Counted from the stretch's first letter, positions 42,050 to 51,071 are shown. The stretch is 54,051 nucleotides of DNA from Ramlibacter sp. (GCA_013815685.1 JACDFR010000025.1:1-54051), one strand, 5' to 3'. Numbers and translations are program-made. Notes: a model not told the origin generated them from the sequence alone.

Positions 42050-43021
42050 ATGATAAAAGCACCGAACTTCCGGACCCTGGACCTGAACCTGCTTCGCGTG
42101 TTCGACCAGGTGATGGCCGAGCGCAACCTCACGCGTGCGGCCCGCAATCTGGCCATGACGCAGCCCGCAGTGAGCAACGCGCTCAACCGGCTGCGCGATG
42201 CCGTCGGCGACAAGCTGGTGGCGCGCAGCGGTTACGGCGTCGAGCCGACCCCCCGCGCCTTGTCCCTGTGGCCGGCCATTGCCGATGCCCTGCGGCAGAT
42301 GGAGTCGTCCCTGGCGCCCGCCGACTTCGTGGCTTCCGAAGCCGCCAATACCTTCGTGCTCGCCATGGCCGACGCCACCGCCGCCGAGCTGATGCCCAAC
42401 CTGGTGGAAATCATCGAGCGCGACGCGCCCGGCGTTTCGATGCGCGTGTTGCCGCTGACCACGCGCGACCCCCGCAGGCTGCTCGACGAAGGCCAGATGG
42501 ACCTGGCCGTGGGCTTCTTCCCGGCGGTGCTGGCCGACCTCACGGCGCAGGCGCAACAAGGAGGCCTGGCGCCGTTCGATCACCAGCGCCTCTACGACGG
42601 CGAGTACGTCTGCGTGATGCGCGAGGGGCACCCGCTGGCTCGCAGGCCCATGACGATCGAACGCTATTGCGGCGCCCATCACCTGCTCGTGAGTTTTTCC
42701 GGCCGGCCTTTCGGCTTCGTGGACGAGGCGCTCGCCTCGTTGGGCCGCAAGCGCCGTGTGGTCCTCACGGTAAACCAGTTCTTCACTGCCGGGCGGGTGG
42801 TGGCCGGCTCGGATCTGCTCACCGTGCTGCCGCGTCACTTCGTCAAGGTCACCGGCATGGCGCACGAGCTGGTATTGCGCGACCTGCCGTTCAAGGTGTC
42901 GCCGGTGCACGTCGATTCGCTGTGGCACCGCCGCCAGGGCCAGCGCAGCGACCATGCCTGGCTTCGCCTGGCGGTGGCGGCCGCGGCGCAAAAAGCGTTC
43001 ACGGGCACAATGAGCCGGTGA
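42050..43021 (+). CDS. LysR-family transcriptional regulator
   Basis: A 323-residue LTTR: winged helix FRTLDLNLLRVFDQVMAERN, LTRAARNLAMTQPAVSNALN, RLRDAVGDKLVARSGYGVEP, then a substrate-binding domain with FVLAMADATAAELMPNLVEI. The opening LDLNLLRVFDQVM marks the NodD/LinR/PcpR-like subgroup, whose members often control aromatic catabolism. ATG 42050 is chosen; a TTG and GTG lie just upstream in frame. Its stop overlaps the metallophosphoesterase start by one base. Confidence 0.9.
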   Translation: MIKAPNFRTLDLNLLRVFDQVMAERNLTRAARNLAMTQPAVSNALNRLRDAVGDKLVARSGYGVEPTPRALSLWPAIADALRQMESSLAPADFVASEAANTFVLAMADATAAELMPNLVEIIERDAPGVSMRVLPLTTRDPRRLLDEGQMDLAVGFFPAVLADLTAQAQQGGLAPFDHQRLYDGEYVCVMREGHPLARRPMTIERYCGAHHLLVSFSGRPFGFVDEALASLGRKRRVVLTVNQFFTAGRVVAGSDLLTVLPRHFVKVTGMAHELVLRDLPFKVSPVHVDSLWHRRQGQRSDHAWLRLAVAAAAQKAFTGTMSR

Positions 43022-43890
43022 TGATCCAGCTTTTGTCCGACCTCCATCTCGAGGTACATCCGCGCTACCAGCCGACGCCCGCCCCCGGCGCCCAGCTGCT
43101 CGTTCTGGCCGGCGACATCGGCTCGTACCAGGCGGGCAGCCAGCTGCCGGGCAAGGACTTCGGCCTCGAGCGATTTTCGCCCCGCCTCGGCTGGCCTTTT
43201 CCGGTGTTGTTCGTGCCCGGCAACCACGAATACGACAACCTCGATTTCGACGCCGCGCACGAGCGCCTGCGCCAGACCTGCGAGCGCCTGGGCATCACCT
43301 GGCTGGAGCGTGAGGTCCTCACGATGGAGGGGGTGCGTTTCGTGGGCACCACTTTGTGGGCGGACTTCGACGCATTCGCCACTGACGAAGACCTGGCTGC
43401 GTCGAGCCCGGCGCATTTGCTGAAAAAACGCGAGAAGGCTTTTCGCGCCGCCAATTACTACCTGCACAAGACCCGGACCACCCGCCACGGCAAGGCCATG
43501 CTGGCCGAAGAGTGGCGTGAACAGGCGCTGGTCTGCCAGCAGTGGCTGCGGCATGCGCTGGCCCAGCCGTTCGACGGAACGACCGTCGTTGTCACGCATT
43601 TCGCGCCCAGCTTGCGCAGTGCCGATCCGCGTTATGGCCTGACGCCCGGCACAGCCGGATTCTGCAATTCGCTCGACGAGCTGCTGCCGCGGGCGCAGGT
43701 ATGGCTGCACGGCCACCTTCATTGCCAGCACGACTACCTGGCCGCAGGCTGCCGGGTGGTCGCCAACACACTGGGCTATGCCACCAAAGGCGAGCAGGGC
43801 GGGTTCCGGGAGCAGCTGGTGCTCGAGCTGGCCGGTGGCGATCCGAGAGCGCGCGCGATTGTGCCCCCCGGGGCCGCTGTGCCAGGCTGA
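43021..43890 (+). CDS. Calcineurin-like metallophosphoesterase
   Basis: A 289-residue phosphoesterase with the complete metal-site series: LLSDLHLEVH (D-x-H), VLAGDIG (GD), FVPGNHEYD (GNHE), VVTHFAP (H) and WLHGHLHCQHD (GHxH). Translation begins on the last base of the LysR stop, so the pair is coupled. Substrate unknown; relatives are active on diverse phosphodiesters. Confidence 0.88.
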   Translation: MIQLLSDLHLEVHPRYQPTPAPGAQLLVLAGDIGSYQAGSQLPGKDFGLERFSPRLGWPFPVLFVPGNHEYDNLDFDAAHERLRQTCERLGITWLEREVLTMEGVRFVGTTLWADFDAFATDEDLAASSPAHLLKKREKAFRAANYYLHKTRTTRHGKAMLAEEWREQALVCQQWLRHALAQPFDGTTVVVTHFAPSLRSADPRYGLTPGTAGFCNSLDELLPRAQVWLHGHLHCQHDYLAAGCRVVANTLGYATKGEQGGFREQLVLELAGGDPRARAIVPPGAAVPG

Positions 43891-43918
43891 ATTCAACCTT
43901 CTTTTTTCAGGAGCCGAC

Positions 43919-44341
43919 ATGAGGATTCTTCTCCCCGTCGACGGTAGCGACTACACCCGCAAGATGCTCGACTATGTGACGGCCAACGCCGCGCTGTTCG
44001 ACGCCAGCCATGAGTACACGCTCTTGAACGCGCAATCCCCGCTGCCTCCGCATGCGCGCTCGGCCGTCGGCGCGGCCGTGGCCCAGGAGTACCACGCCGA
44101 CGAGGCCCGGAAGGTGCTCGCCCCCGCGGAGGCGGCATTGAAGGGGCGGGGCTTGCGGGCCTCGTCGACGTGGAAAGCCGGTCCCCTGGGCGAAACCATC
44201 GCCCGCTTTGCCGAGGAGGGGAAATTCGACATGGTGGTCATGGGAACCCATGGCCATGGCGCCATTGCGCGACTCGTGATGGGATCGGTCACCACGCAAG
44301 TGCTGGCACATTGCGGCGTGCCCGTCCTGCTTATTCGGTGA
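43919..44341 (+). CDS. Universal stress protein (UspA family)
   Basis: A 140-residue single-domain USP. It starts MRILLPVDGSDYTRKMLDYV and carries the ATP-binding motif G-2x-G-9x-G(S/T) in VVMGTHGHGAIARLVMGSVT, followed by VLAHCGVPVLLIR. AGGAG is five bases before ATG 43919. It follows the phosphoesterase by 28 bp. Confidence 0.92.
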   Translation: MRILLPVDGSDYTRKMLDYVTANAALFDASHEYTLLNAQSPLPPHARSAVGAAVAQEYHADEARKVLAPAEAALKGRGLRASSTWKAGPLGETIARFAEEGKFDMVVMGTHGHGAIARLVMGSVTTQVLAHCGVPVLLIR

Positions 44342-44437
44342 GGGTTACGTTCCTCCACAACTGGCGGAGGGAATTACAAGTGCGGCATGGCGCGGTGCGC
44401 GGCGCCGTGAAACACTGGGGCGGCAACAGAGGCCGCC

Positions 44438-44998
44438 ATGATCATCAATCGCACCATCTGGACCCCCACGCTGGCATGGCTGGGCGCCGCGGTGGCGGCG
44501 CTGGTGCTGGCGCTGGCGGCGCCCAGCGAGTCCGACGTGATGGGCCGGCTGCCCGAGGTCACCGTCAAGCGGCTCGACCAGCAGCGCGTGGTGATTCCGA
44601 GCGGCTTCACGGCCGACCGCGTGCTGGCGTTGGTGGCTTATTCAAAGAGCCACCGGGCCGATATCCAGAGCTGGATTCAGGGCCTGCGGCTGGACCAGGA
44701 CTCCTCCATCGAATGGTTCAAGATGCCCGTGCTCGACGACCCCGGTGACGAGGGCGCGCGCGATGCGCTCGAGCGCAGGCTGCTGGCGCAGCTTCCGCCC
44801 GACGGCGACCGGTCGCGGCTGGTGCCGGTGTTCACGGACCGGCAGGCCTTCATCCGGGCGGCCGGCCTGTCGGGCCCGGAGCACGTCTCGGTGCTGGTGC
44901 TCAATCGCGACGGCAAGGTACTGGCGCGCGCCGAAGGCCGGTTCGACGAAGCCAAGGCGCAGGCGTTGCGCGAGACGCTGCTGACTCAGGGGGATTGA
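44438..44998 (+). CDS. Exported or anchored protein with thioredoxin-like trace
   Basis: A 186-residue protein with one N-terminal hydrophobic segment (TPTLAWLGAAVAALVLALAAP) and a soluble domain. The domain's strand-helix order (SSIEWFKMPVLDD, VPVFTDRQAFIRAAGLSG, EHVSVLVLNRDGKVLARAEG) recalls YtfJ-like thioredoxin folds, but there is no CxxC. I cannot name a function. Its last 13 bases overlap the end of the converging LysR gene. Confidence 0.6.
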   Translation: MIINRTIWTPTLAWLGAAVAALVLALAAPSESDVMGRLPEVTVKRLDQQRVVIPSGFTADRVLALVAYSKSHRADIQSWIQGLRLDQDSSIEWFKMPVLDDPGDEGARDALERRLLAQLPPDGDRSRLVPVFTDRQAFIRAAGLSGPEHVSVLVLNRDGKVLARAEGRFDEAKAQALRETLLTQGD

Positions 44999-45915
44999 GG
45001 CTGGGCGTTGGCCAGGGCGGCGCCGGCGGCCCGCATCAACGCGGTGCTCAGTGAATCCAGCACCTCCGATTCCAGGTTCCAGCAATGCCAGTACAGCTGA
45101 ATTGCGAGCGCGCAGTTCGGCGCGACGTTCACCAGCTCGCCCTGCAGCAGCCGGCTGCGCACCAGCAGCTCGGGCACCACGCTCACGCCCCAGCCGGCGA
45201 GCACCGCGCGTACCTGCCCTTCCGAGCTGGGCACGAACAACTGGTTGAGCGAAACCCGCTTCAGGCCAAACGCCTTCCCGACGAATTCGCTTTGCATGTC
45301 GTCCTTGCGGTTGAATGCGATGAAGGGCGCGTCGCGGAAGTTGTGCGGTCCCAGTCCCTGCGGGAAATGCCGCTGCGCATACGCCGCATGTGCCACGACC
45401 ACATACTGCATGGCCCCCAGGGGCACCACCTTGCAGCCGCGCAGGGCCTGCTTGAGCGTCGTGACACAGCCCAGCACCTGCCCTTCACGCAGCCATTCCT
45501 GGGTGAAGTCCTGGTCGTCCGCGATGATTTCCACGGGCAGGCCCTGGCGGGCCAGCTCGTTCAGGGCGGGCAGGGCCCACGTGGCGATGCTGTCGGCATT
45601 GATGGCGATCGAGATCCGCTCCTCTTCGCGGGCGCCACCTGTGGAACTGGGCGCCAGGTCCTTGAGGTCGCGCTCCAGGTCCGCGCGCAACAGGCGCAGC
45701 TGTTTGGTGTGCTTGAGCAGCAGGTTGCCGGCCGAGGTCGGCTTGAGCGGCCGGCTGCGCACGATGAGCACCGTGCCGACCTGGGCCTCCAGGGCGCGCA
45801 GCCGCTGCGACACGGCGGATTGGGTGATGGACAGGCGCTGGGCTGCCCGCTCGAACCCGCCCTCTTCCACGATGGCTGCCAGACACTCGAGGGCATCCGG
45901 ATCGAAAGTACTCAT
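44986..45915 (-). CDS. ArgP/LysG-type LysR regulator
   Basis: A 309-residue LTTR of the ArgP/IciA branch: DALECLAAIVEEGGFERAAQ, RLSITQSAVSQRLRALEAQVG, then VRSRPLKPTSAGNLLLKHTKQLRLL. ArgP/LysG proteins sense basic amino acids and usually face a lysE/argO exporter. Here the divergent gene is a D-amino-acid-dehydrogenase-like oxidase, with 92 bp and a palindrome between them. I infer that it controls that enzyme in response to an amino acid. Confidence 0.9.
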   Translation of the reverse strand: MSTFDPDALECLAAIVEEGGFERAAQRLSITQSAVSQRLRALEAQVGTVLIVRSRPLKPTSAGNLLLKHTKQLRLLRADLERDLKDLAPSSTGGAREEERISIAINADSIATWALPALNELARQGLPVEIIADDQDFTQEWLREGQVLGCVTTLKQALRGCKVVPLGAMQYVVVAHAAYAQRHFPQGLGPHNFRDAPFIAFNRKDDMQSEFVGKAFGLKRVSLNQLFVPSSEGQVRAVLAGWGVSVVPELLVRSRLLQGELVNVAPNCALAIQLYWHCWNLESEVLDSLSTALMRAAGAALANAQPQSP

Positions 45916-45983
45916 GGCCTCCCTCCTCCTATAAGCAATGCTGATGTTTTCACTGAGAGTTTAATTTTTCTTTTAATCGGGCA

Positions 45984-46001
45984 CAAGTTGCCACAAACTT
46001 G
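45984..46001. promoter_or_regulatory. Candidate LysR operator before the dehydrogenase gene
   Basis: CAAGTT-GCCACA-AACTTG is a perfect 6+6 inverted repeat immediately downstream of an AT-rich promoter-like tract (45958-45977). It lies between the divergent ArgP-type regulator and the oxidoreductase it probably controls. Confidence 0.5.
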
Positions 46002-46007
46002 TCTGGA

Positions 46008-47333
46008 ATGAAAATACTGGTTTTGGGCGCGGGGATCATCGGGACCAGCACCGCCTGGTATTTGCAGGAGCGCGGCCACGAAGTCATCGTGGTGGACCGG
46101 CAACCCGGCGCGGCGCTGGAGACGACTTTCGCCAACGCGGCTCAGATCTCGGTCAGCTATTGCGAGCCTTGGGCCAATCGCCATGCGCCGGCCAAGCTGC
46201 TCAAATGGATGTTTCGCAATGACGCGCCCCTGCTGTTCCGCCCGCAGCTGGAATGGCGGCAATGGCGCTGGGGCCTGCAATTCCTGTCGCAGTGCAACGA
46301 TGCCGCATTCGAGCGCAACGTGCGCCAGCTGGTGGCTCTCGGCGCGTACAGCCATGAGGCCTTGAAGGAAGTCGTCCGCGCCACCGGAATCGAGTACCAG
46401 CGGCTCGAACGAGGAATTGCCCACTACTTCACCGACCAGGCCTCGCTCGAAGGTGCGGGCGAAGCCGCGCGCCTGATGCAGAAATTCGGCGTGCAGCGCA
46501 AAGTGGTGACTCGCGACGAGCTGCTGGCCATCGAGCCGGCCTTCAAGTCGTTTGCGCACCGCATCACGGGCGGCACCTACACCGCCAGCGACGAGAGCGG
46601 CGACGCGCGGCTGTTCACCGAGCAGCTGGCGCAGTGCTGCGCAACGCGCGGCGCCCAGTTCCTGTACAGCCATGACGTGGTGCGCCTGGACCAGGTGGGC
46701 GGCGCGCTCGACACCGTCGTCGTGCGCGACCGGCTCACGCAGTTGCCGCGGACGCTGAAGGCGGATGCCGTGGTGGTGGCCTGCGGCTCGTACAGCGCCC
46801 CGCTGCTGCGCACGGTCGGTGTCGATCTGCCAATCTATCCCGGCAAGGGGTACAGCGCCACGTTCAAGCTCAAGAAGCCGGAACTCGCCCCTCATGTGAG
46901 CACCATCGACGACGAAGTCAAGTGCGCGATGAGCCGTTTGGGCGACGAGCTGCGCGTGGCCGGCACCATTGAATTGTCGGGCTACGACCTGTCGCTGGAT
47001 TCGCCGCTGGCCAAGGCGCGCTGCCGGATGCTGGCGCGGCGGATCGAAGAGGTTCTGCCCGGCGTGTGTGACACCCGCGGCCAGGACGAAGGGGGGAACC
47101 CGCGTTTCTGGACCGGGTTGCGGCCCGCGACGCCCACGAACATTCCCTACATCGGCCGCACCCCTGTCGGCGGGCTTTGGGTCAACGCAGGCCATGGCAC
47201 CTTGGGCTGGACCCATGGCGCGGGGTCGGGCAAGGCCATGGCCGAGCTGATCAGCGGCGAGCGGCCGCGAACCGTTTTTTCTTTCTACGGCTTCCCGGCC
47301 AGCCAGGCACAGCTGACGCCCACTGCCGCCTGA
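46008..47333 (+). CDS. D-amino-acid dehydrogenase-like FAD oxidoreductase
   Basis: A 441-residue DAO-family flavoprotein: Rossmann FAD motif MKILVLGAGIIGTSTAWYLQ, VVDRQPGAALETTFANAAQIS, central VVVACGSYSAPLL, and C-terminal NAGHGTLGWTHGAGSGKAMA. These match the DadA small-subunit family, which oxidises D-amino acids to 2-oxo acids and passes electrons to the membrane. The first ATG at 46008 fits family starts; a TTG 9 bases upstream lies in the palindrome. No alanine racemase is next to it, so the substrate may not be D-alanine. Confidence 0.85.
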   Translation: MKILVLGAGIIGTSTAWYLQERGHEVIVVDRQPGAALETTFANAAQISVSYCEPWANRHAPAKLLKWMFRNDAPLLFRPQLEWRQWRWGLQFLSQCNDAAFERNVRQLVALGAYSHEALKEVVRATGIEYQRLERGIAHYFTDQASLEGAGEAARLMQKFGVQRKVVTRDELLAIEPAFKSFAHRITGGTYTASDESGDARLFTEQLAQCCATRGAQFLYSHDVVRLDQVGGALDTVVVRDRLTQLPRTLKADAVVVACGSYSAPLLRTVGVDLPIYPGKGYSATFKLKKPELAPHVSTIDDEVKCAMSRLGDELRVAGTIELSGYDLSLDSPLAKARCRMLARRIEEVLPGVCDTRGQDEGGNPRFWTGLRPATPTNIPYIGRTPVGGLWVNAGHGTLGWTHGAGSGKAMAELISGERPRTVFSFYGFPASQAQLTPTAA

Positions 47334-47372
47334 GGCGCGGGCGCGGGGCGCGGCTCATCTATCATCACGCCC

Positions 47373-47933
47373 ATGAGCTCATCGCCGCAGTACCTTTTCC
47401 TGGTCGCCTCCGCCCGGCAAACCGGGCATCCCGGCAACACCGAATGGTTGGCCCGCCGGGCCGCCGAATCACTTGCCGCCGGCGCGGTGCAGACCTGGCT
47501 GCAACTGGAGCAAATGACGCTGCCGCCGTTCATCGACATGCGTCACACCACGGGCAGCTATCCAATGCCCGAAGGCGACCTGAAGCGTCTGCTCGATGCG
47601 ACGATGCAAGCCAGCGACATCGTCCTGGTCTCGCCCGTGTACTGGTACAGCATTCCGGCGGCGCTGAAAACCTATATCGACCACTGGAGCGCCTGGATGC
47701 GGGTGCCGGGCCTGCCATTCAAGGAACGGATGGGCGGAAAAACGCTGCGCCTGGTGACCACCAGCGGGGACCGGCCCAAGGCGCAGCCCATGATCGATTC
47801 GGTGAAGCTGTGCGCGCAGTTCCTGGATATGCGCTGGGGCGGCGAGCTCTGGGGCAAGGGCGGCGCGCCCGGCGCCGTGAAAGACGATGCGCAGGCGCTG
47901 GCGGCCGCCGGGCGCTTCTTGCGCGACGCCTGA
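47373..47933 (+). CDS. NADPH-dependent FMN reductase / flavodoxin-like oxidoreductase
   Basis: A 186-residue flavodoxin-fold protein: FLVASARQTGHPGNTEWLAR as the FMN phosphate loop, IVLVSPVYWYSIPAALKTYI as the isoalloxazine loop, and TLRLVTTSGDRPKAQPMID. It ends 9 bp before the converging dehydrogenase-fold gene. It could supply reduced flavin, but the dedicated reductase of the neighbouring block is more likely the one at 51083. Confidence 0.82.
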   Translation: MSSSPQYLFLVASARQTGHPGNTEWLARRAAESLAAGAVQTWLQLEQMTLPPFIDMRHTTGSYPMPEGDLKRLLDATMQASDIVLVSPVYWYSIPAALKTYIDHWSAWMRVPGLPFKERMGGKTLRLVTTSGDRPKAQPMIDSVKLCAQFLDMRWGGELWGKGGAPGAVKDDAQALAAAGRFLRDA

Positions 47934-47942
47934 GCGGCGAAG

Positions 47943-49226
47943 CTACTCGTCTTTTTCCCCGGGCTCGTAGAGCGTTTCGCGGCCCATGCGATCCAGCACC
48001 AGTTCGGCGGTCCACGGCAGCATCAGCGAGCCGCAGCGGCTGTCGCGGTAGATGCGTTCCAGCGGCAGGTGCTTCATCATGCTCTGGCCGCCGCAGGTGC
48101 GGATGGCCAGGCGCGCGATGTCGTTGGCGCCCTCCATCACGCTGTAGTGCGCGGCGTACAGGCGCATGCGTACGTCCCTGGACGGATCGGGGCCCGCCTC
48201 TTCGATCGCCCGGACGAAGAGGCTCTTCATCGCCTCGAGCTGGATGCGCATCTGCGCCACGGCGATCTGCTTGGTCGGGTACATGCGCCGCACCGTCTTG
48301 CGCTCGCCCGCGCGCCATGGCTCGCCGGTGCCCTCGTTGATTTCGCCGCGCAGGTAGCTCACCGTGAAGTCGTAGGCCGCGGTGGCCAGGCCCAGGTAAG
48401 TCGGCGCCAGCGTGAAGAACATCGCCGGCCAGGTCAACGCGCCCTTGAAGTAGATGCCGCGCGGCATGAGCTGCTCGTCGTCGGGGACGAAGACATCCTT
48501 GAAGGTGAGGTTGCGGCTGACCGTGCCGCGCATGCCCAGCGGATCCCACTCGCCGCTGATCGCAAACCCGGGGCTGGCGCCCGGCACGGCCAGGTAGAGG
48601 GTGTCGCGCGCGTCGGGCTTCTCGTCGCCCTTGTCCTCGGTGCACAGCACCCCGTAAAAGTCGGCGGCGCCGGACAGCGAGGCGAAGATCTTGCGGCCGT
48701 TCACGCGCCATCCGCCCTCGACCCTGCGCGCCGTGGTGCCGAAGGGTGCCCGTCCCGCCGCGGCCGCGCTGCCTTCGGAGAAAGGCTGGGCGTAGATCGC
48801 GCCATCCTGCACGACTCGCTTGAAATGCAGCTTGCGGCGGCGCCCATGCTCGGCGCGCTGCTCGTGTGCCATGGGAATACCGTCCGCGAGCACACCCGTC
48901 CACATCGTGGAGCAGATGTGCATGTTGTAGGTGAGGGCCGTGGCGCCGCAGAACCGCCCGATCTCGGCGGCCACCATCATGTAGGTCGGGTAGTCGGCGC
49001 CGAGCCCGCCGTGCTCCTGCGGCACGCACAGCGCCAGCAGCCCAGCCTGGCGCAAGTCGTCGTAATTGGCGAACGGGAAGCTGGCCGTCTCGTCCCATTG
49101 CGCGGCGCGCGGCGCAAAGCGGGTGCGGCCGAGCTCATGAGCCAGCGACAGCAGGGAACGCTGCCGGGACGTGAAAGCCAGGTCACCCACCACCGGAGTA
49201 AAACCAAGGTCGGGCAATGCGTCCAT
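47943..49226 (-). CDS. Acyl-CoA-dehydrogenase-fold flavoprotein, probable monooxygenase
   Basis: A 427-residue protein with the ACAD fold: helical N-terminus, QEHGGLGADYPTYMMVAAEIGRF, a middle beta-domain with YAQPFSEG and GGWRVNGRKIFASLSGAADF, and a C-terminal helical domain. Where dehydrogenases carry the catalytic Glu in an (Y/G)EGTxE motif, this protein reads LMLPWTAEL, so the usual base position is not Glu. That is a feature of ACAD-fold flavin monooxygenases (class D). AAGGAG precedes ATG 49226. It is the last gene of a minus-strand unit with a NicD-like hydrolase (21 bp upstream) and a NicX-like dioxygenase; a flavin reductase is divergent. A true dehydrogenase remains possible. Confidence 0.75.
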   Translation of the reverse strand: MDALPDLGFTPVVGDLAFTSRQRSLLSLAHELGRTRFAPRAAQWDETASFPFANYDDLRQAGLLALCVPQEHGGLGADYPTYMMVAAEIGRFCGATALTYNMHICSTMWTGVLADGIPMAHEQRAEHGRRRKLHFKRVVQDGAIYAQPFSEGSAAAAGRAPFGTTARRVEGGWRVNGRKIFASLSGAADFYGVLCTEDKGDEKPDARDTLYLAVPGASPGFAISGEWDPLGMRGTVSRNLTFKDVFVPDDEQLMPRGIYFKGALTWPAMFFTLAPTYLGLATAAYDFTVSYLRGEINEGTGEPWRAGERKTVRRMYPTKQIAVAQMRIQLEAMKSLFVRAIEEAGPDPSRDVRMRLYAAHYSVMEGANDIARLAIRTCGGQSMMKHLPLERIYRDSRCGSLMLPWTAELVLDRMGRETLYEPGEKDE

Positions 49227-49247
49227 GGATGGCTCCTTCGCGTGCGA

Positions 49248-50033
49248 TCAGTGCAGCAAGGCCGGTGGCAGCGCCAGGAAATTCAGCACCAGGGTGTCGA
49301 AATCGTCTGGCGCTTCCAGGTTTTGCAGATGGCCGATCCCGCGCATCTGCAGATAGGTGCTGTGCGCAATGAGATCGGCCATCTTCTTCATCACCGCTGG
49401 CGGCGCAGAGCGATCGTGCTCGCCCGCCACGACCAGGGTAGGCACCCGGATGCGCGGCAGTTCGGCGCGCCGGTCGAACGCCAGCATGGCTTCCAATGCG
49501 CGCCGGTAGGTCGAGGCCGGCACGAGGCTCATGCAATGCGTGGCCAGCCGCACGCCTTCCGGCAGCGAGCCCGGACCCACCATCCGCGGCACCAGCAGTT
49601 GCGCCAGTTGCGCCATGGATTTGCCGGCGTCCAGCGCCGCGGTGCGCTCGGCCATGAAGTTGCGTTGCCACGGCCCGTCGGGTTTCCCGAACGCGGGCGA
49701 GGTGCCGCACAAGATGAGCTTGTTGACCAGCTCGGGCCTGCGGGCGGCCACCTCCTGCGCCACCATGCCGCCCATGCTGTGGCCAAGCAGCGTGACGTCG
49801 CCGCAATTCAGGCCCTCGATCAGGGCGGCGCAGCTTTGCGCCAGCCCCTTGAAGTTGTAGGGCTCGATCGGCGGGCTGCGGCCGTAGCCGGGCATGTCCC
49901 ATGCCACGGCCCGATAACCCGATGAAGCCAGCGTTTCGACCTGCGGCGCGAAGGCCAGGTGGCCGCCGCCGACGCCGTGCAGCATCAGCACCGTCGGCCC
50001 ATCTCCGAGCACCGTGAAAGATGGGACGCTCAT
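49248..50033 (-). CDS. Alpha/beta hydrolase, NicD-like
   Basis: A 261-residue alpha/beta hydrolase. It has the oxyanion motif LMLHGVGGGH, nucleophile Ser86 in LLGHSMGGM, the acid Asp in VAGEHDRSAP and the His in RGIGHLQNLEAP. Its ATG overlaps the stop of the upstream dioxygenase gene (ATGA), so translation is coupled. In the nicotinate and picolinate pathways the product of NicX, N-formylmaleamate, is deformylated by the alpha/beta hydrolase NicD/PicE. The context suggests that role here, though the fold alone does not fix the substrate. Confidence 0.8.
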   Translation of the reverse strand: MSVPSFTVLGDGPTVLMLHGVGGGHLAFAPQVETLASSGYRAVAWDMPGYGRSPPIEPYNFKGLAQSCAALIEGLNCGDVTLLGHSMGGMVAQEVAARRPELVNKLILCGTSPAFGKPDGPWQRNFMAERTAALDAGKSMAQLAQLLVPRMVGPGSLPEGVRLATHCMSLVPASTYRRALEAMLAFDRRAELPRIRVPTLVVAGEHDRSAPPAVMKKMADLIAHSTYLQMRGIGHLQNLEAPDDFDTLVLNFLALPPALLH

Positions 50034-51064
50034 GCCACGACCTTGCCGGCATCCACCACGGCTGCGCCATCGAGTTCGACGGTGCAGTTGCGCAGCGGCA
50101 GGTCGAAGTGCCCGCGCGTGTAGCGCCCGGCCACTTCGTTGGCACCCGTGCTGTAGAGGAAATTGCCGGAGAAGGCGCGCAGCTCGGTGCCGTTGAAATC
50201 GCGCTTGTCGTACAGCGCCATGCTGTCCCACCGGGCCGCGGCGTTCAGCCCGTAGCCGACGTGGCTCACGGCGTAGGCTTCGCGGTCGCCCCAGGCTGCG
50301 ATGTAGCTGCGCAGGAGTTCGGCGTCGACGCCGCTTCCTTCGATGCGCGTCACGTAGTCGTTCTCTATCCGCAGTGTGATGGGCCGCTCGATATAGCGTT
50401 TGAAGGTCAGGTTCACATCGCCCTCGGCGAGCACCAGGGTGCCGTTGACGCTGCCGGCTGCGGGAAAGGCCAGTGCCAGGCCTGCGGGCCAATGCGTCAT
50501 GGTGCCCGGCCGCGTCGTGTAGCCCCAGTTGCCGCCGCAGGCCGCGCCTGCGAGGGAGATGACCAGGTCGGTGCCGGCCGCGGAAGAGACCCGCATGCTG
50601 CGCGCGGCGCGCAGGCGTCTGATGTGGGCCTTGACCAGCGGCTCGAGCGACCCGTCGGGCACAAGCCTCGCCAGCGCCTCCGGATGCTCATTGCTGACAT
50701 AGAGGACGCGGGCGCCGCCGCCCAGGATGGCGGGCAGCTCCGGGGCATGCATCAGTCCTTCGACGGTGCAATCGACCACCAGCGTGCTGCCGGCCAATGC
50801 GGCCACCACGGGTGCCATTTGCTGCAGCGCGGTGGAAGCGCCGGTCGACCGGACCGCCGGCCCGGGCTGCCATACGGCAGGCACCTCGATGCGGTAGGTC
50901 CGGCACCCCATCCTGGCCGCCGCCAATGCGGCCGCCTCGACCAGGACCGGCCGGCTCTGGCTCTCGCTCAGAACGGCCACGGTATCGCCGGGACGCAGGG
51001 CGCAGCGCGCCAGCACGGCTTCGAACGCATCGACCCAGGCGGGCTCCAGTCTTTCCTGCAACAT
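50030..51064 (-). CDS. 2,5-dihydroxypyridine 5,6-dioxygenase-like protein (NicX family)
   Basis: A 344-residue member of the M29-peptidase-like family that contains NicX, the Fe(II) enzyme opening 2,5-dihydroxypyridine to N-formylmaleamate. Aligned by eye with NicX, the metal ligands are present: His268 in VSHVGYG, and His319/Asp321 in GHFDLPLRNC. Nearby blocks LRAFSGNFLYSTGANEV and HWPAGLALAFP also agree. The start is uncertain. Met at 51064 gives NicX-like length but has no ribosome-binding site; Met at 51094 has GAGG upstream but overlaps the divergent gene and the operator. First gene of the three-gene minus-strand unit. An aminopeptidase T role is less likely given the gene neighbours. 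Confidence 0.82.
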   Translation of the reverse strand: MLQERLEPAWVDAFEAVLARCALRPGDTVAVLSESQSRPVLVEAAALAAARMGCRTYRIEVPAVWQPGPAVRSTGASTALQQMAPVVAALAGSTLVVDCTVEGLMHAPELPAILGGGARVLYVSNEHPEALARLVPDGSLEPLVKAHIRRLRAARSMRVSSAAGTDLVISLAGAACGGNWGYTTRPGTMTHWPAGLALAFPAAGSVNGTLVLAEGDVNLTFKRYIERPITLRIENDYVTRIEGSGVDAELLRSYIAAWGDREAYAVSHVGYGLNAAARWDSMALYDKRDFNGTELRAFSGNFLYSTGANEVAGRYTRGHFDLPLRNCTVELDGAAVVDAGKVVA

Positions 51065-51071
51065 GATTTCA

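Noticed and set aside
47373..47933. Treating this flavodoxin-fold reductase as part of the NicX block
   Set aside because: It is on the opposite strand with its own start and converges on the block; the split-barrel reductase at 51083 is the better partner.
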